DNA of 64,000 nucleotides from Bosea sp. BIWAKO-01 (GTDB lineage: Bacteria; Pseudomonadota; Alphaproteobacteria; Rhizobiales; Beijerinckiaceae), in assembly GCF_001748145.1 (NCBI RefSeq), contig NZ_BCQA01000001.1, positions 2,692,501 through 2,756,500 on the forward strand, given 5' to 3'. Under the pieces are notes generated by a model. The model searched no databases. It was not told the DNA's origin and saw only the letters and a program-made list of their open reading frames with translations. Below are positions 7,926-16,396 of this stretch, piece by piece; within the stretch, counting starts at the first letter, position 1; each line of letters opens with the position of its first letter. Position numbers and translations under genes: made by a program.

Positions 7926-8735
7926 CTATTGCCTGAATTGCCAGCCAAGGCTCGCCTCGATGCGCTGTGCGGCGCCCCGGACCGCGTCCGCGAAGCGGGA
8001 CGGCTCCTCTCGGACCTTGAACTCCGGCAGCACGATCGAGATGGTGATCACGCAATGCCCGGAATCGTTGCGCACGGGTGCCGCGACACAGGCCACGGCA
8101 TAGTCGGATTCGCCCGCCTGCACGGCGATGCCTGCGGCCAGCGCTTCATCGGATTGCTCGGCCAGCGCCACCGGGTCGACTGTTGCCCGCCCCGTCGGCG
8201 AGGCCTTGGCGCAGCGCCGGAACAGTGCCACCCGATCCTGAAAGTCGAGATGGGCGACCAGAAGCCGCCCCGAGGCCGTCCAGTTCAGCGGCACCCGGGT
8301 TCCGATCCGCGACGTGACCTTGAAGTGGCCGGGGCCCTCGGCCATCGCCTCCACCACCATCATGTCGCCGTCGCGGCCGCAAATCTGGACCGTCTCCCCG
8401 ACCTCGCGGGAAAGCACATGCATCTCGTGGGTGGCGACAGTGATGATCTCGAGATCGCGGGCGTAGGCGAGGCCGTAGTGATAGAGCTTGGGACCGAGCC
8501 AGACTACGCTGCCATTGCGCGAAAGCAGGTCCCTGGCGACCAATTCCTCGACAATCGAATAGACCGTGGACAGCGGCGCCCCGACCGCGCGGGCGATATC
8601 GTAGCCGGTGGCTGGCCGCGCCGTCTCCTGAAGATAGTCAAGGATCTGGACCGATCGCTCGATTCCGCTGACCCGCGTCCGCCGCGGCCCAGTGGCGGAG
8701 GGCGCGGACGCCACGCCCATCTCACTGTCCTTCAT
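7926..8735 (-). CDS. IclR family transcriptional regulator
   Basis: 269-aa regulator. The N-terminal winged helix (SGIERSVQILDYL ... TGYDIARAVGAPLSTVYSIVEELVARDLL) is followed by the IclR effector domain with LSREVGETVQICGRDGDMMVVEAM and the ASGRLLVAHL segment. I use the ATG at 8735, preceded by GGAGAGC, rather than the longer start at 8783. It is convergent with RidA (2-base gap) and divergent from the PLP enzyme. It probably controls both the importer, through the 22-bp palindrome, and the enzyme. Confidence 0.92.
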   Translation of the reverse strand: MKDSEMGVASAPSATGPRRTRVSGIERSVQILDYLQETARPATGYDIARAVGAPLSTVYSIVEELVARDLLSRNGSVVWLGPKLYHYGLAYARDLEIITVATHEMHVLSREVGETVQICGRDGDMMVVEAMAEGPGHFKVTSRIGTRVPLNWTASGRLLVAHLDFQDRVALFRRCAKASPTGRATVDPVALAEQSDEALAAGIAVQAGESDYAVACVAAPVRNDSGHCVITISIVLPEFKVREEPSRFADAVRGAAQRIEASLGWQFRQ

Positions 8736-8800
8736 CTGCCAGCTCTCCGTCACGCGATTCCGCGGACCCCTTACCGTAACCATGCTCCCGGAGGAACGCC

Positions 8801-10000
8801 ATGAACAAACCCGATACCCGAAAGGCGCTCGGTCTTCGTGCGATCATCAATGTGTCGGGTACGATGACGGGGCTCGGCGCGTCGATCATCGTTCCGCAGG
8901 CCATCGAGGCCATGGCCGGGGTCATGCCGCAATTCGTCGAAGTGGACGAACTCCAGAAGGTTGCCAGCGGCGTCATCGCCCGATTGTGCGGAGCCGAGGC
9001 AGGCTTCGTCACGGCTTCCTGTTCGGCCGGCATCACGCTGGCGGTGGCCGGAGCGATGACGGGCAGCGACCTCTATGCCGTCGAACGACTGCCGGACACG
9101 ACGGGCCTGAAGGACGAAGTCCTGATCATGACCGGGCACATGGTGAGCTATGGCGCTCCTGTCGAGCAAGGCATTGCGCTCGCCGGCGCCAGGGTGGTGC
9201 CGGTTGGCCAGGCCACGAGCGCACGACCCTATCAACTGGCTGGAGCGATCTCTGAACGGACCGCGGCCGCGGTCTATGTCGTCTCGCATCACACCGTCCA
9301 ATACGGGCAGCTCCCGCTCGAAGAATTCGCCGCGATCTGCCGGGCAAGGGGGGTGCCGGTCATCGTCGATGCCGCATCGGAATACGACCTGAAAGGCTTC
9401 CTGGCCGCCGGCGCGGACATCGTGCTGTATTCGGCTCACAAGTTTCTCGGGGGCCCCACGGCTGGCATCGTCGCGGGTCGCAAGGAACTCGTGCGCGCGA
9501 CATTTCTCCAGAACGGTGGCATCGGCCGCGGCATGAAGGTCGGCAAGGAGAGTATCGTTGGCACCATCGCTGCCCTGGAAGCCTGGGAGAAGCGGGACCA
9601 TGCCGGCATCCGGGAACGCGAACAGGCTGCGCTTGCGCTGTGGCGCGAACGACTGGCCGAAAGGCCGGGCATCCGTGTCGAGATCGAGCCTGATCCGACC
9701 GACAATCCGCTCGACCGGCTCAAGCTCTTCGTTGAACCGCAGGCCGCCCATATCACGGCCTGGGACCTTGCCGATGCGCTCGCACGCGGGGAGCCGCCGG
9801 TCATCGTGCGCGATCACGAGGTCGAGCACGGATTCTTCTATCTCGATCCCTGCAACCTTCACCCAGGCCAGGAAAACACTGTCGCCGATCGCCTGACCGA
9901 AGAACTCGGCGCCGCCCTGCGGAGCAACGAGATCATCGCTACGCCGCTGCAGGAGCGCCGGGGCCGCCGGGCTGCGTATCTCAAGCGTTGGCCGGATTGA
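8801..10000 (+). CDS. SelA/DgaE-like PLP-dependent ammonia-lyase or related enzyme
   Basis: 399-aa fold-type I PLP enzyme of the selenocysteine-synthase-like branch, which includes D-glucosaminate-6-phosphate ammonia-lyase. The cofactor Lys is in [12 protein letters not shown] (K214), Asp190 in [10 protein letters not shown] would pair with the pyridine nitrogen, and [15 protein letters not shown] is the phosphate-loop region. The ATG follows GGAGGAACGCC. Members act on alpha-amino acids or amino-sugar acids with beta leaving groups, giving enamines that RidA proteins clear. The exact substrate is unknown. Confidence 0.8.
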   Translation: MNKPDTRKALGLRAIINVSGTMTGLGASIIVPQAIEAMAGVMPQFVEVDELQKVASGVIARLCGAEAGFVTASCSAGITLAVAGAMTGSDLYAVERLPDTTGLKDEVLIMTGHMVSYGAPVEQGIALAGARVVPVGQATSARPYQLAGAISERTAAAVYVVSHHTVQYGQLPLEEFAAICRARGVPVIVDAASEYDLKGFLAAGADIVLYSAHKFLGGPTAGIVAGRKELVRATFLQNGGIGRGMKVGKESIVGTIAALEAWEKRDHAGIREREQAALALWRERLAERPGIRVEIEPDPTDNPLDRLKLFVEPQAAHITAWDLADALARGEPPVIVRDHEVEHGFFYLDPCNLHPGQENTVADRLTEELGAALRSNEIIATPLQERRGRRAAYLKRWPD

Positions 10001-10035
10001 CCGCTAGCGCACTGTTCGCAGGCTCGGGTTTGCGA

Positions 10036-10059
10036 GGGCCGAAGGCCGATCTTCGGCCC
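10036..10059. terminator. Bidirectional terminator-like hairpin
   Basis: GGGCCGAAG (10036-10044) and CTTCGGCCC (10051-10059) form a perfect 9-bp stem with a 6-nt loop between convergent transcription units. There is no T-run, so intrinsic termination is likely but unproven. Confidence 0.5.
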
Positions 10060-10106
10060 CGCACCAGGAGAGCCCGGCGCTCTTCGCGCGCGGGCGGACA
10101 GTACCG

Positions 10107-10442
10107 TCACGCCTTCAAGTGCAGGCTCACCAGCACGGTGATTTCCGCTCCCGCCGGCAGCGAGACCGCAACGCGCAGAAAATTCCCGAAATGCGCGAGC
10201 CGCTGGAAGGTCACGGCGTTCTCGCGCGCAGGCAGATCGAAGAGCGAACCTTCCGGGGCCCAATGCAGCCCATCGGCGGAAATCTCGATACGGGCCTGCG
10301 GCAGCGTGCCCTTTGGCGGCTTCAGGGCCCTCACGAAGACGATGGCTTCCTTGGCCCAGCCGGCCTCGTAGGGCTCGGTCGCGGCCTCGCCAGTCCAGGT
10401 TTCGTTGCGTGCAACGATGGCGGTGAGGTTCTCGGGGAGCAT
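10107..10442 (-). CDS. Unknown 111-aa protein, last gene of the sugar-acid operon
   Basis: Not recognised. Starts at ATG 10442, overlapping the preceding gene's stop as ATGA. The sequence is beta-rich (ARIEISADGLHWAPEG, NFLRVAVSLPAGAEITVLVSLHLKA), consistent with a small beta-sandwich, possibly carbohydrate-binding. No signal peptide. Translational coupling to the 299-aa unknown protein suggests that the two form a functional unit in sugar-acid metabolism. Confidence 0.65.
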   Translation of the reverse strand: MLPENLTAIVARNETWTGEAATEPYEAGWAKEAIVFVRALKPPKGTLPQARIEISADGLHWAPEGSLFDLPARENAVTFQRLAHFGNFLRVAVSLPAGAEITVLVSLHLKA

Positions 10443-11341
10443 CAGAAATCTCCCGACAGGCAAACGGAATCGAGATAGGCGAAGGCGCGCTTGTCGGTGT
10501 CGGTCTCGGCGAAGAAGCCGAGATTGAGCATGCACCAGAGGTTCTTCATCGCCGGGATGCGGATCGACTCGTAAGTGCTCATGTCGAAGCTGCGGTCGTT
10601 CACCTGGAAGCCGGTGGCGCGCATCGTCGCGAGATCGAAGTCGAAGCGCAGATAGTGCCAGTTCACCTTGGTCGGGATCTCGTTGTAGCAGAGCCGCTGC
10701 TCGCCGCCGGGCAGGTCCTCCCAGTCATCCGGCGAAAGATGGTAGTGCGAGATCGTCTTGCCGGCGGAGCCGATCGGTTTGATCGGCGTGGTACGGCGCT
10801 TGAACTGCCATTTCTGGATATGTTTGCCATCCAGCGCATTGAGAAAGCGCAGATGCGGCATGACGCGCTCGCCGCCCGCGCCATGCTGGTCGCCGACCTG
10901 GAGATCATAGAGGAAGCCGAACGAGCGGATGTCGGTCTCGGAGAGCTGCAGTTCCGTCGCTTCCGGCTTGAAGGTGAAATAGGTCTCGAGCCGGATCGGC
11001 CCGGGCTTGCGGAAGGTCAGGCGCTTGATTGCCACGTTCTGCGCGCCCTTCTTCGGTCGCGTCGCGATCTTCAGGGCATAGGAGCCGTCGACGCCGCCAT
11101 GCGAGCCGAAATCCCAGTTCGGCAGCGTCGAGAGCATGGCATGCGAATGCTGGGCATAGCCCGGCAGCATGGCATCGAGCGTGTCCTCGTAATTGCCGAC
11201 GAGCTGGGTCCAGCCGCACATGCCGCGGTCGAAATCGTCGAGGCAGATGATCCGGGGCAAGGGATCGAAGCGGCTGAGCTGCGGATCCGCCTCGCGGATC
11301 GCACGGCGCATGTCGTCGAGTTGGGAGCTGGTCGAGGTCAT
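10442..11341 (-). CDS. Unknown 299-aa protein in the sugar-acid operon
   Basis: No family name is offered. Start taken at ATG 11341 (MTSTSSQLDDMRRAI). Notable blocks are IICLDDFDRGMCGWTQLVGNYEDTL, here cited as ICLDDFDRGMCGW, then ALKIATRP, LRFDFDLATM and FQVNDRSFDMS. The alternating aromatic and acidic strands look like a concanavalin/lectin-like beta-sandwich, as in carbohydrate-binding or polysaccharide-processing domains. No signal peptide, so probably cytoplasmic. It sits 5 bases after a sugar permease gene and overlaps the following 111-aa gene. Confidence 0.7.
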   Translation of the reverse strand: MTSTSSQLDDMRRAIREADPQLSRFDPLPRIICLDDFDRGMCGWTQLVGNYEDTLDAMLPGYAQHSHAMLSTLPNWDFGSHGGVDGSYALKIATRPKKGAQNVAIKRLTFRKPGPIRLETYFTFKPEATELQLSETDIRSFGFLYDLQVGDQHGAGGERVMPHLRFLNALDGKHIQKWQFKRRTTPIKPIGSAGKTISHYHLSPDDWEDLPGGEQRLCYNEIPTKVNWHYLRFDFDLATMRATGFQVNDRSFDMSTYESIRIPAMKNLWCMLNLGFFAETDTDKRAFAYLDSVCLSGDF

Positions 11342-11346
11342 TGGTC

Positions 11347-12180
11347 CTACCCCTTCACCGCGCCGGCGGTCAGGCCCGCGACGAGGTGCTTCTGCATGAG
11401 GATGACGAAGGCGAGCACCGGCAGCAGCTGGACGGCCGAGGCGGCGAAGAGCACACCCCATTCGACGCCCTCGACCGCGCCGATCATCTCGGCGACGACC
11501 AGCGGCGCGGTCTTGGCCTTGGTCGTGGTGAAGATGAAGGCGAAGAGGAACTCGTTCCAGGCATAGACGATGACGAACACCGCGACCGCCAGCATGCCTT
11601 GTGCTGCCAGCGGGAAGATGACGCGCCGGATGATCTGGAACTGCGAGGCTCCGTCGATCATCGCCGCCTCGTCGAGTTCGCGCGGAATCTGGTCGATGAA
11701 GGTGCGCATCACGATGGTGCCGAGCGAGACGAAGAAGGTCGCGTAGAGCACGATCAGGATGAGATGCGTGTCGTTGAGCCCGAGCCAGTTGACCACCGGG
11801 AAGAGCGGCAGGGTGATCACGATCGGCGGGATCAGCCGGATGAAGATCAGGAAGAAGGCGCTGGCCTGCAGGCCCCGGCTGGCGTGACGGGAATAAGCGA
11901 AGCCGGCGAGCAGTGAAACCGCGACTGCAAGCACGGTCGCTCCGGACGTGACCAGGAAGCTGTTCCAGAGCCCGTGGAAGAAGTCGCCCCAGCGGCTCCA
12001 GAGCAGCTCGTAATTGGCGAGCGTCGGCGTGAAGCTGAACCGCGAGGTCAACGAGAAGATGTCCCTGTCCGACTTGAAGGACGACATCACGATCAGCGCG
12101 ATCGGCAGGATCGACCAGGCGGCGATCGCGAGGACGCCGAAGAGCTTCAGGATGGTAAGAGGGAGCGAGCGCTTACGCAT
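11347..12180 (-). CDS. Sugar ABC transporter permease (MalG/UgpE type)
   Basis: 277-aa inner-membrane permease with about six helices. The coupling loop is EAAMIDGASQFQIIRRVIFPL, and the C-terminal end LMQKHLVAGLTAGAVKG is the classic MalG-type finish. It overlaps the preceding MalF-type gene by 8 bases. The pair should be fed by the two binding proteins of the divergent arm. No ATPase gene lies in this locus. Confidence 0.93.
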   Translation of the reverse strand: MRKRSLPLTILKLFGVLAIAAWSILPIALIVMSSFKSDRDIFSLTSRFSFTPTLANYELLWSRWGDFFHGLWNSFLVTSGATVLAVAVSLLAGFAYSRHASRGLQASAFFLIFIRLIPPIVITLPLFPVVNWLGLNDTHLILIVLYATFFVSLGTIVMRTFIDQIPRELDEAAMIDGASQFQIIRRVIFPLAAQGMLAVAVFVIVYAWNEFLFAFIFTTTKAKTAPLVVAEMIGAVEGVEWGVLFAASAVQLLPVLAFVILMQKHLVAGLTAGAVKG

Positions 12181-13048
12181 GTTTTCTGAACATCTCCCGG
12201 TAGAGAGAGCGCAGGTAGAACAGCGCCAGCAGGAGTGAGGCGAGCACCAGCAGCCAGCCGGTCGCGGCCGCGGCTCCGAAGGAGTTGTACCGGAACGCCT
12301 CGAGATAGAGATAGACCGCCATCACCTCGGTGGTGCGCGCCGGGCCACCGCCGGTCATCAACCAGACCTCGGAGAACAGCCGGAAGGCGAAGATGTAACG
12401 GAACAGGGCCGCGATCAGCAGCGCCGGCATCAGCAGTGGCAAGGTGATCCGGCGGAACGCGATCCAGCGTGTCGCACCATCGATGGCACCGGCCTCGTAG
12501 AGTTCGTCGGGGACGGAAAGCCTTGCGGCGTAGATGATGATGAAGCTGAACGGCAGGTGCAGCCAGATCGAGAGCAGGGAGACCATGAAGAGGCCGTGAG
12601 ACGGCTTCACCGCCCATTCGATCGGGGGCAGCCCGAACCAGGCGAGCGCCTGGCTCATCATTCCGACATCGGGCTCAAACAGATAACGCCACATCACCAC
12701 CGCCGAGACCTCGCTGACCGCATAGGGGGCGAGCACAATGGCGAGCAGGAGTGCCCGGAAGGGCACGCCCGAGGCGAAGAACAGCGCCATGAGCAGGCCG
12801 AGCAGCAGTTCGACATGCACGACGACGGCAACGACGATGACCGTGTTGATCAGCGCCCGCCAGAAATACGGGTCGCCGAGCACCTTGGCGTAGTTGGCGA
12901 GGCCGACGAAGCTCGCGGCCTGCCCGAAGGAGGACTGGTTCAGGCTGAGCCAGAACACGTAGATCGCCGGCAGGAAGATGATGCCGCCGACCATCAACTG
13001 GACCGGGCTGACGAGCGCGAGGGCGGAGAGGGGCGTGCGGCTGGCCAT
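12173..13048 (-). CDS. Sugar ABC transporter permease (MalF/UgpA type)
   Basis: 291-aa partner permease with six hydrophobic segments. Coupling loop YEAGAIDGATRWIAFRRITLP. The N-terminal PVQLMVGGIIFLPAIYVFWLSL helix is typical of the type. It lies 5 bases after the dehydratase gene, so the operon order is dehydratase, MalF-type, MalG-type, unknown, unknown. Confidence 0.93.
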   Translation of the reverse strand: MASRTPLSALALVSPVQLMVGGIIFLPAIYVFWLSLNQSSFGQAASFVGLANYAKVLGDPYFWRALINTVIVVAVVVHVELLLGLLMALFFASGVPFRALLLAIVLAPYAVSEVSAVVMWRYLFEPDVGMMSQALAWFGLPPIEWAVKPSHGLFMVSLLSIWLHLPFSFIIIYAARLSVPDELYEAGAIDGATRWIAFRRITLPLLMPALLIAALFRYIFAFRLFSEVWLMTGGGPARTTEVMAVYLYLEAFRYNSFGAAAATGWLLVLASLLLALFYLRSLYREMFRKHA

Positions 13049-13053
13049 GGCGC

Positions 13054-14178
13054 TCAGGCGATACGGTGGCGCGCGAGCATCTCGCGGTCGATCTCGATGC
13101 CGAGCCCCGGGCCTTGCGGCACGTCGAGCATGCCGTCGACGAGCTGATGGCCTTCGCCGACGACCGGTGTGGTGAAGCTGTCACGCAGCGGATTGGCGTA
13201 GACCATGCACTCGAAGGTCCGCAGGCTCTCGGCCGCGGCGGCAAGCTGCAGACTGGCGGCAACGCAGATCGCGCCCGACCAGCCGACATGGGGGGCATAG
13301 GCCGTATTGAAACTCGCGGCGAGTTCAGCGATGCGCCAGGTCTCGGTGATGCCGCCCGAGCGCGTGACGTCCGGCTGGATCAGGCCGAGCGAGCGGTCCT
13401 GCAGCATCGCGAGGGCCTCGCTGGCGACATAGTCGCTCTCTCCGGCCGCGAGCCGGATCGGCAGGTGTTGGGCGAGGCGGGCGTAGCCTGCGCGGTCATG
13501 CGGCGCGATCGGCTCCTCGAAGAAGCCATAGCCGAGATCGGCCAGCGCCCGCCCGACGATCATGGCGTCATCAACGTCATAGGCCCAGTTCGCGTCGACA
13601 TAGAGGGCGATATCGTCGCCGGTGAGCTTGCGGATGAATTTGGCGCGCGCGACCGCATCCTTCAGGGGATGGCCGAGCTTGATCTTGATCTCGCGGAACC
13701 CGGCCGTCAGCGCTGCTGCGACCTCTGCTTCCACCGTCGCATCGTCGAGCCAGTTGATCGATGAGGCATAGGCCGGCACACGGCGGCGTCCCATGCCACC
13801 GAGCAGCTTGTGGATCGGTTCGCCGGTTGCTTTGCCGGCAATATCCCAGAGAGCGATGTCGATAGCGGATATCGCTTCGACCAGTTGCCCGCCGGGCCGC
13901 CCGGAGAGCGCATTGCGCATCAGCCTCCACAGGGCCCGCCGGTCTGCGGGATCCTTGCCAATCAGTCGAGGGCTCAGCGCATCGTCGATCAGGCGCGCAT
14001 AGCCGGCGGCTCCGCGGCGCGCGAGCGCCTCGCCGTAGCCGGTGATGCCGTCGCTGGTCGTGACCTCGACGACAACGAGTTCGATCGCGGGATAGTCACC
14101 TTGTGAGGTGCGCTGCGTCTTCTCGAGTGTCGCCCGCAGGGGATGGGACTCGATCCTGGCGATGCTGCGGCCGGTCAT
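13054..14178 (-). CDS. Mandelate racemase/muconate-lactonizing enzyme family dehydratase
   Basis: 374-aa enolase-superfamily enzyme. Seen: KIKLG (K165, K167, the KxK base), metal ligands D196 (VDANWAYD), E222 (FFEEPI) and E247 (AGESD), Asp270, and H297 in APHVGWS, the general base paired with Asp. That set is the mandelate-racemase subgroup, whose many members dehydrate acid sugars to 2-keto-3-deoxy acids. First gene of the minus-strand operon, facing the GntR regulator across a 29-nt palindrome. Exact sugar acid unknown. Confidence 0.9.
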   Translation of the reverse strand: MTGRSIARIESHPLRATLEKTQRTSQGDYPAIELVVVEVTTSDGITGYGEALARRGAAGYARLIDDALSPRLIGKDPADRRALWRLMRNALSGRPGGQLVEAISAIDIALWDIAGKATGEPIHKLLGGMGRRRVPAYASSINWLDDATVEAEVAAALTAGFREIKIKLGHPLKDAVARAKFIRKLTGDDIALYVDANWAYDVDDAMIVGRALADLGYGFFEEPIAPHDRAGYARLAQHLPIRLAAGESDYVASEALAMLQDRSLGLIQPDVTRSGGITETWRIAELAASFNTAYAPHVGWSGAICVAASLQLAAAAESLRTFECMVYANPLRDSFTTPVVGEGHQLVDGMLDVPQGPGLGIEIDREMLARHRIA

Positions 14179-14207
14179 CTGGTATCGGTCCCTGGTTTGC
14201 GGGGAGG

Positions 14208-14236
14208 CTGATCAACCTAACTGATAGGTTGATCAG
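14208..14236. promoter_or_regulatory. Perfect 29-nt inverted repeat, probable GntR/FadR operator
   Basis: CTGATCAACCTA (14208-14219), a 5-nt spacer ACTGA, and TAGGTTGATCAG (14225-14236): both 12-nt arms are exact complements. It lies between the divergent dehydratase and GntR genes, 30 bases from the dehydratase start. This is where a dimeric FadR-type repressor would control both arms. Confidence 0.75.
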
Positions 14237-14283
14237 TTGCAAACCTGCTCTGTATCTGTCAATCATGAAAGTGGAGGATGCGA

Positions 14284-15075
14284 ATGACCGAAGCCGCGAC
14301 ACTGCCCGAGATCGACAGCGACCCGTTCGGCGCCTCCGATGTCGTGCCGACGCGGCTGGGCGATGCGTTGATCGCGCGCATTACCCAGGCGATCCATGAT
14401 GGCAGGCTGAAGCCCGGCGACGCGCTTCCGTCCGAAGCGCGTCTTGCCGCATCCTTCGGAGTCAGCAAGCCGATCGCGCGCGAGGCGATCCGCCAGCTCG
14501 CAGCCATGGGCGTCGTCAATATCCAGCAAGGCAAGGTCACGCGCGTCCAGGCGCTCGATGCCGCTCCGCTCGATCGCTTCTTTCGCTTCGCCGTGAGAGG
14601 CAGCAAGACCGGGCTCACCGAGGCGGTCGAGCTGCGTCGCATCCTCGAGCCGCCGATCGCGCGTTACAGTGCCGAGCGTCGCTCGCCCGCCGATGTCGAG
14701 CGGCTGACGGGTATCCTCGTGCGCATGGAGGCGTCGCTCGGCGACGTGCCGCGCTGGATCGAGGCCGATCTCGATTTTCACGAGGCGATTGCCGCCTCCG
14801 CCGGCAACCGTCTGCTTGATCTTCAGATCCAGGGCCTTCGTCCGGTGATCCGCGAAGTGATGGAGATCTTCAATTCGCGCAGCACCCGCACGCAGGCCGA
14901 CTGGCGCAAGACCTATGAGCGCCATGTCCGCGTTGTCGAGGCGATCCGTGCCGGCGATGCCGAGGCGGCGGAAATGGCCATGAACAAGCATTTCGAAGCG
15001 GCTGAAGCCGCCATCGCGGAACTCGCGACACTCGGGGAGGATCATCATGACGGCAGGAACAGGGTTGGACCGTAG
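14284..15075 (+). CDS. GntR/FadR family transcriptional regulator (FCD domain)
   Basis: 263-aa regulator. Winged helix near residues 20-85 (GDALIARITQAIHDGRLKPG, LPSEARLAASFGVSKPIAREAIRQL) and an all-helical FCD effector domain with the metal-binding His pattern (DLDFHEAIAA, later ERHVRVVEAI). GGAGG at 14273-14277 touches the ATG at 14278, so the ATG at 14284 is the better start. The 3' end overlaps the next gene by 29 bases. Probable local repressor relieved by the imported sugar acid or its keto product. Confidence 0.93.
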   Translation: MTEAATLPEIDSDPFGASDVVPTRLGDALIARITQAIHDGRLKPGDALPSEARLAASFGVSKPIAREAIRQLAAMGVVNIQQGKVTRVQALDAAPLDRFFRFAVRGSKTGLTEAVELRRILEPPIARYSAERRSPADVERLTGILVRMEASLGDVPRWIEADLDFHEAIAASAGNRLLDLQIQGLRPVIREVMEIFNSRSTRTQADWRKTYERHVRVVEAIRAGDAEAAEMAMNKHFEAAEAAIAELATLGEDHHDGRNRVGP

Positions 15076-16342
15076 GCAGATCCTGGGCGGCTTCATCGGC
15101 CTGAGCTTTGCCGACGCCGCTCCGGCCTTCGCGCAGCAGGGCGGTCCTTTCAACGTCTTCGCACATCGCGTGATGCAGACCGTCGCCACCGGTGCACAAG
15201 GCGGCGACATCACGAAGGACTGGGCGCAGAAGAATGGCGCCACGATCCAGTGGACGACCTTTGATACTGGTCCCTTGCAGGAGCGGCTGTTTCGCGAGGC
15301 AAGCCTCTCCGAAAGCACCGTCGACGTCGGCTTCGTGCTGAACACGCAGGTGATCCCGCGCGCCGCCAACCTGTTCGAGCCGCTCGACAGCTATCTGAGT
15401 CGCGATCCGCTGGAAGACCCGGCGGACATCTTTCCTGGCCTGATGGAAGGCATGAAGGTCGGCGGCAAGCAGCTCGCGATTCCGTTCCGCCATGCCTCGT
15501 CGGGGCTGCACTACAATGAGGAATTGCTGGCCGAGAAGGGCTTTTCGAAGCCGCCGGCCTCGATCGAAGAACTGGTCGAGATCGCCAAGGCCTGCACCTA
15601 TCGCCGCACAGACGGCACCGCCGTGGTGGGCCTGTGCATGCCCGGCGTCACCTATCCGAACGTGATCGATATCGCTCGCGCCTGGGACGGCGACTTCATC
15701 ACGCCCGACTTCAAATGCGTTGCCGACCAGCCACCGATGCTGAATGCCATCAAGCTCCTGCGCGCCTTGTTCGAGGCCGGTGCCTTCCCGCGCAATTTCG
15801 CGACGCTCTCGCCTGAGGACGTCAATGTCTGGATGCAGACCGGGCGCGCCGCGATGAGTCTGCAGAGCATGGGCCGCAATCGGATCTACAACGATCCGCA
15901 GAAGTCGAAATTTCCCGGCAAGGTCAGGACGGTCGCCGTCCCTGCCTCGAAGACGCTGGCCGGCAAATACGAAGCTGCGCCCGCCAAGGTCGAGTTCTGG
16001 GGCATGGTCATCCCCAGGAACGCCAAGCGCAAGGATCTTGCCTGGAGCTTCATCAAGGCAATGACCGCCAAGGATGCGACCCTGAAGGCTGCTCTCAACG
16101 GCAATGGCCCGGTCCGCGCCTCGACCTATGCCGATGCCGGCTTCGCCAACACCGTCCCCTATGCGGCGGAAGAGTTGAAGGTGCTCAAGGTCGCCCGTGT
16201 GCCGCTGCCGGCCTTCGACGAGGCGGCCCGCGCCGGCGACCTGTTCAAGGAAGAGGCCGAAGCCGCCGTGCTCGGCATGAAGACGCCGGAGGAGGCCATG
16301 TCCTCGCTCGTCAAGCGCGTGCGGCCCCTGCTGCCGGCCTGA
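15047..16342 (+). CDS. Sugar ABC transporter binding protein, copy 1
   Basis: 431-aa extracellular solute-binding protein family 1. Tat-type leader with the twin-arginine context LDRRQILGG and cleavage near AFAQQ. A GGGGAGG ribosome site precedes the ATG, which lies inside the 3' end of the regulator gene, so the two are translationally coupled. It is clearly homologous along its length to the next gene (shared FxHRV, PFRHA/PVRHA, WMQTGRAAM and NGNGPVR(A/I)STYAD positions). The cognate permeases are on the divergent arm. Confidence 0.92.
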   Translation: MTAGTGLDRRQILGGFIGLSFADAAPAFAQQGGPFNVFAHRVMQTVATGAQGGDITKDWAQKNGATIQWTTFDTGPLQERLFREASLSESTVDVGFVLNTQVIPRAANLFEPLDSYLSRDPLEDPADIFPGLMEGMKVGGKQLAIPFRHASSGLHYNEELLAEKGFSKPPASIEELVEIAKACTYRRTDGTAVVGLCMPGVTYPNVIDIARAWDGDFITPDFKCVADQPPMLNAIKLLRALFEAGAFPRNFATLSPEDVNVWMQTGRAAMSLQSMGRNRIYNDPQKSKFPGKVRTVAVPASKTLAGKYEAAPAKVEFWGMVIPRNAKRKDLAWSFIKAMTAKDATLKAALNGNGPVRASTYADAGFANTVPYAAEELKVLKVARVPLPAFDEAARAGDLFKEEAEAAVLGMKTPEEAMSSLVKRVRPLLPA

Positions 16343-16396
16343 ACCATCTCTGACAATCGCGCGGCACAGCGCGGCAGCACCATCTGGAGGAACGCC

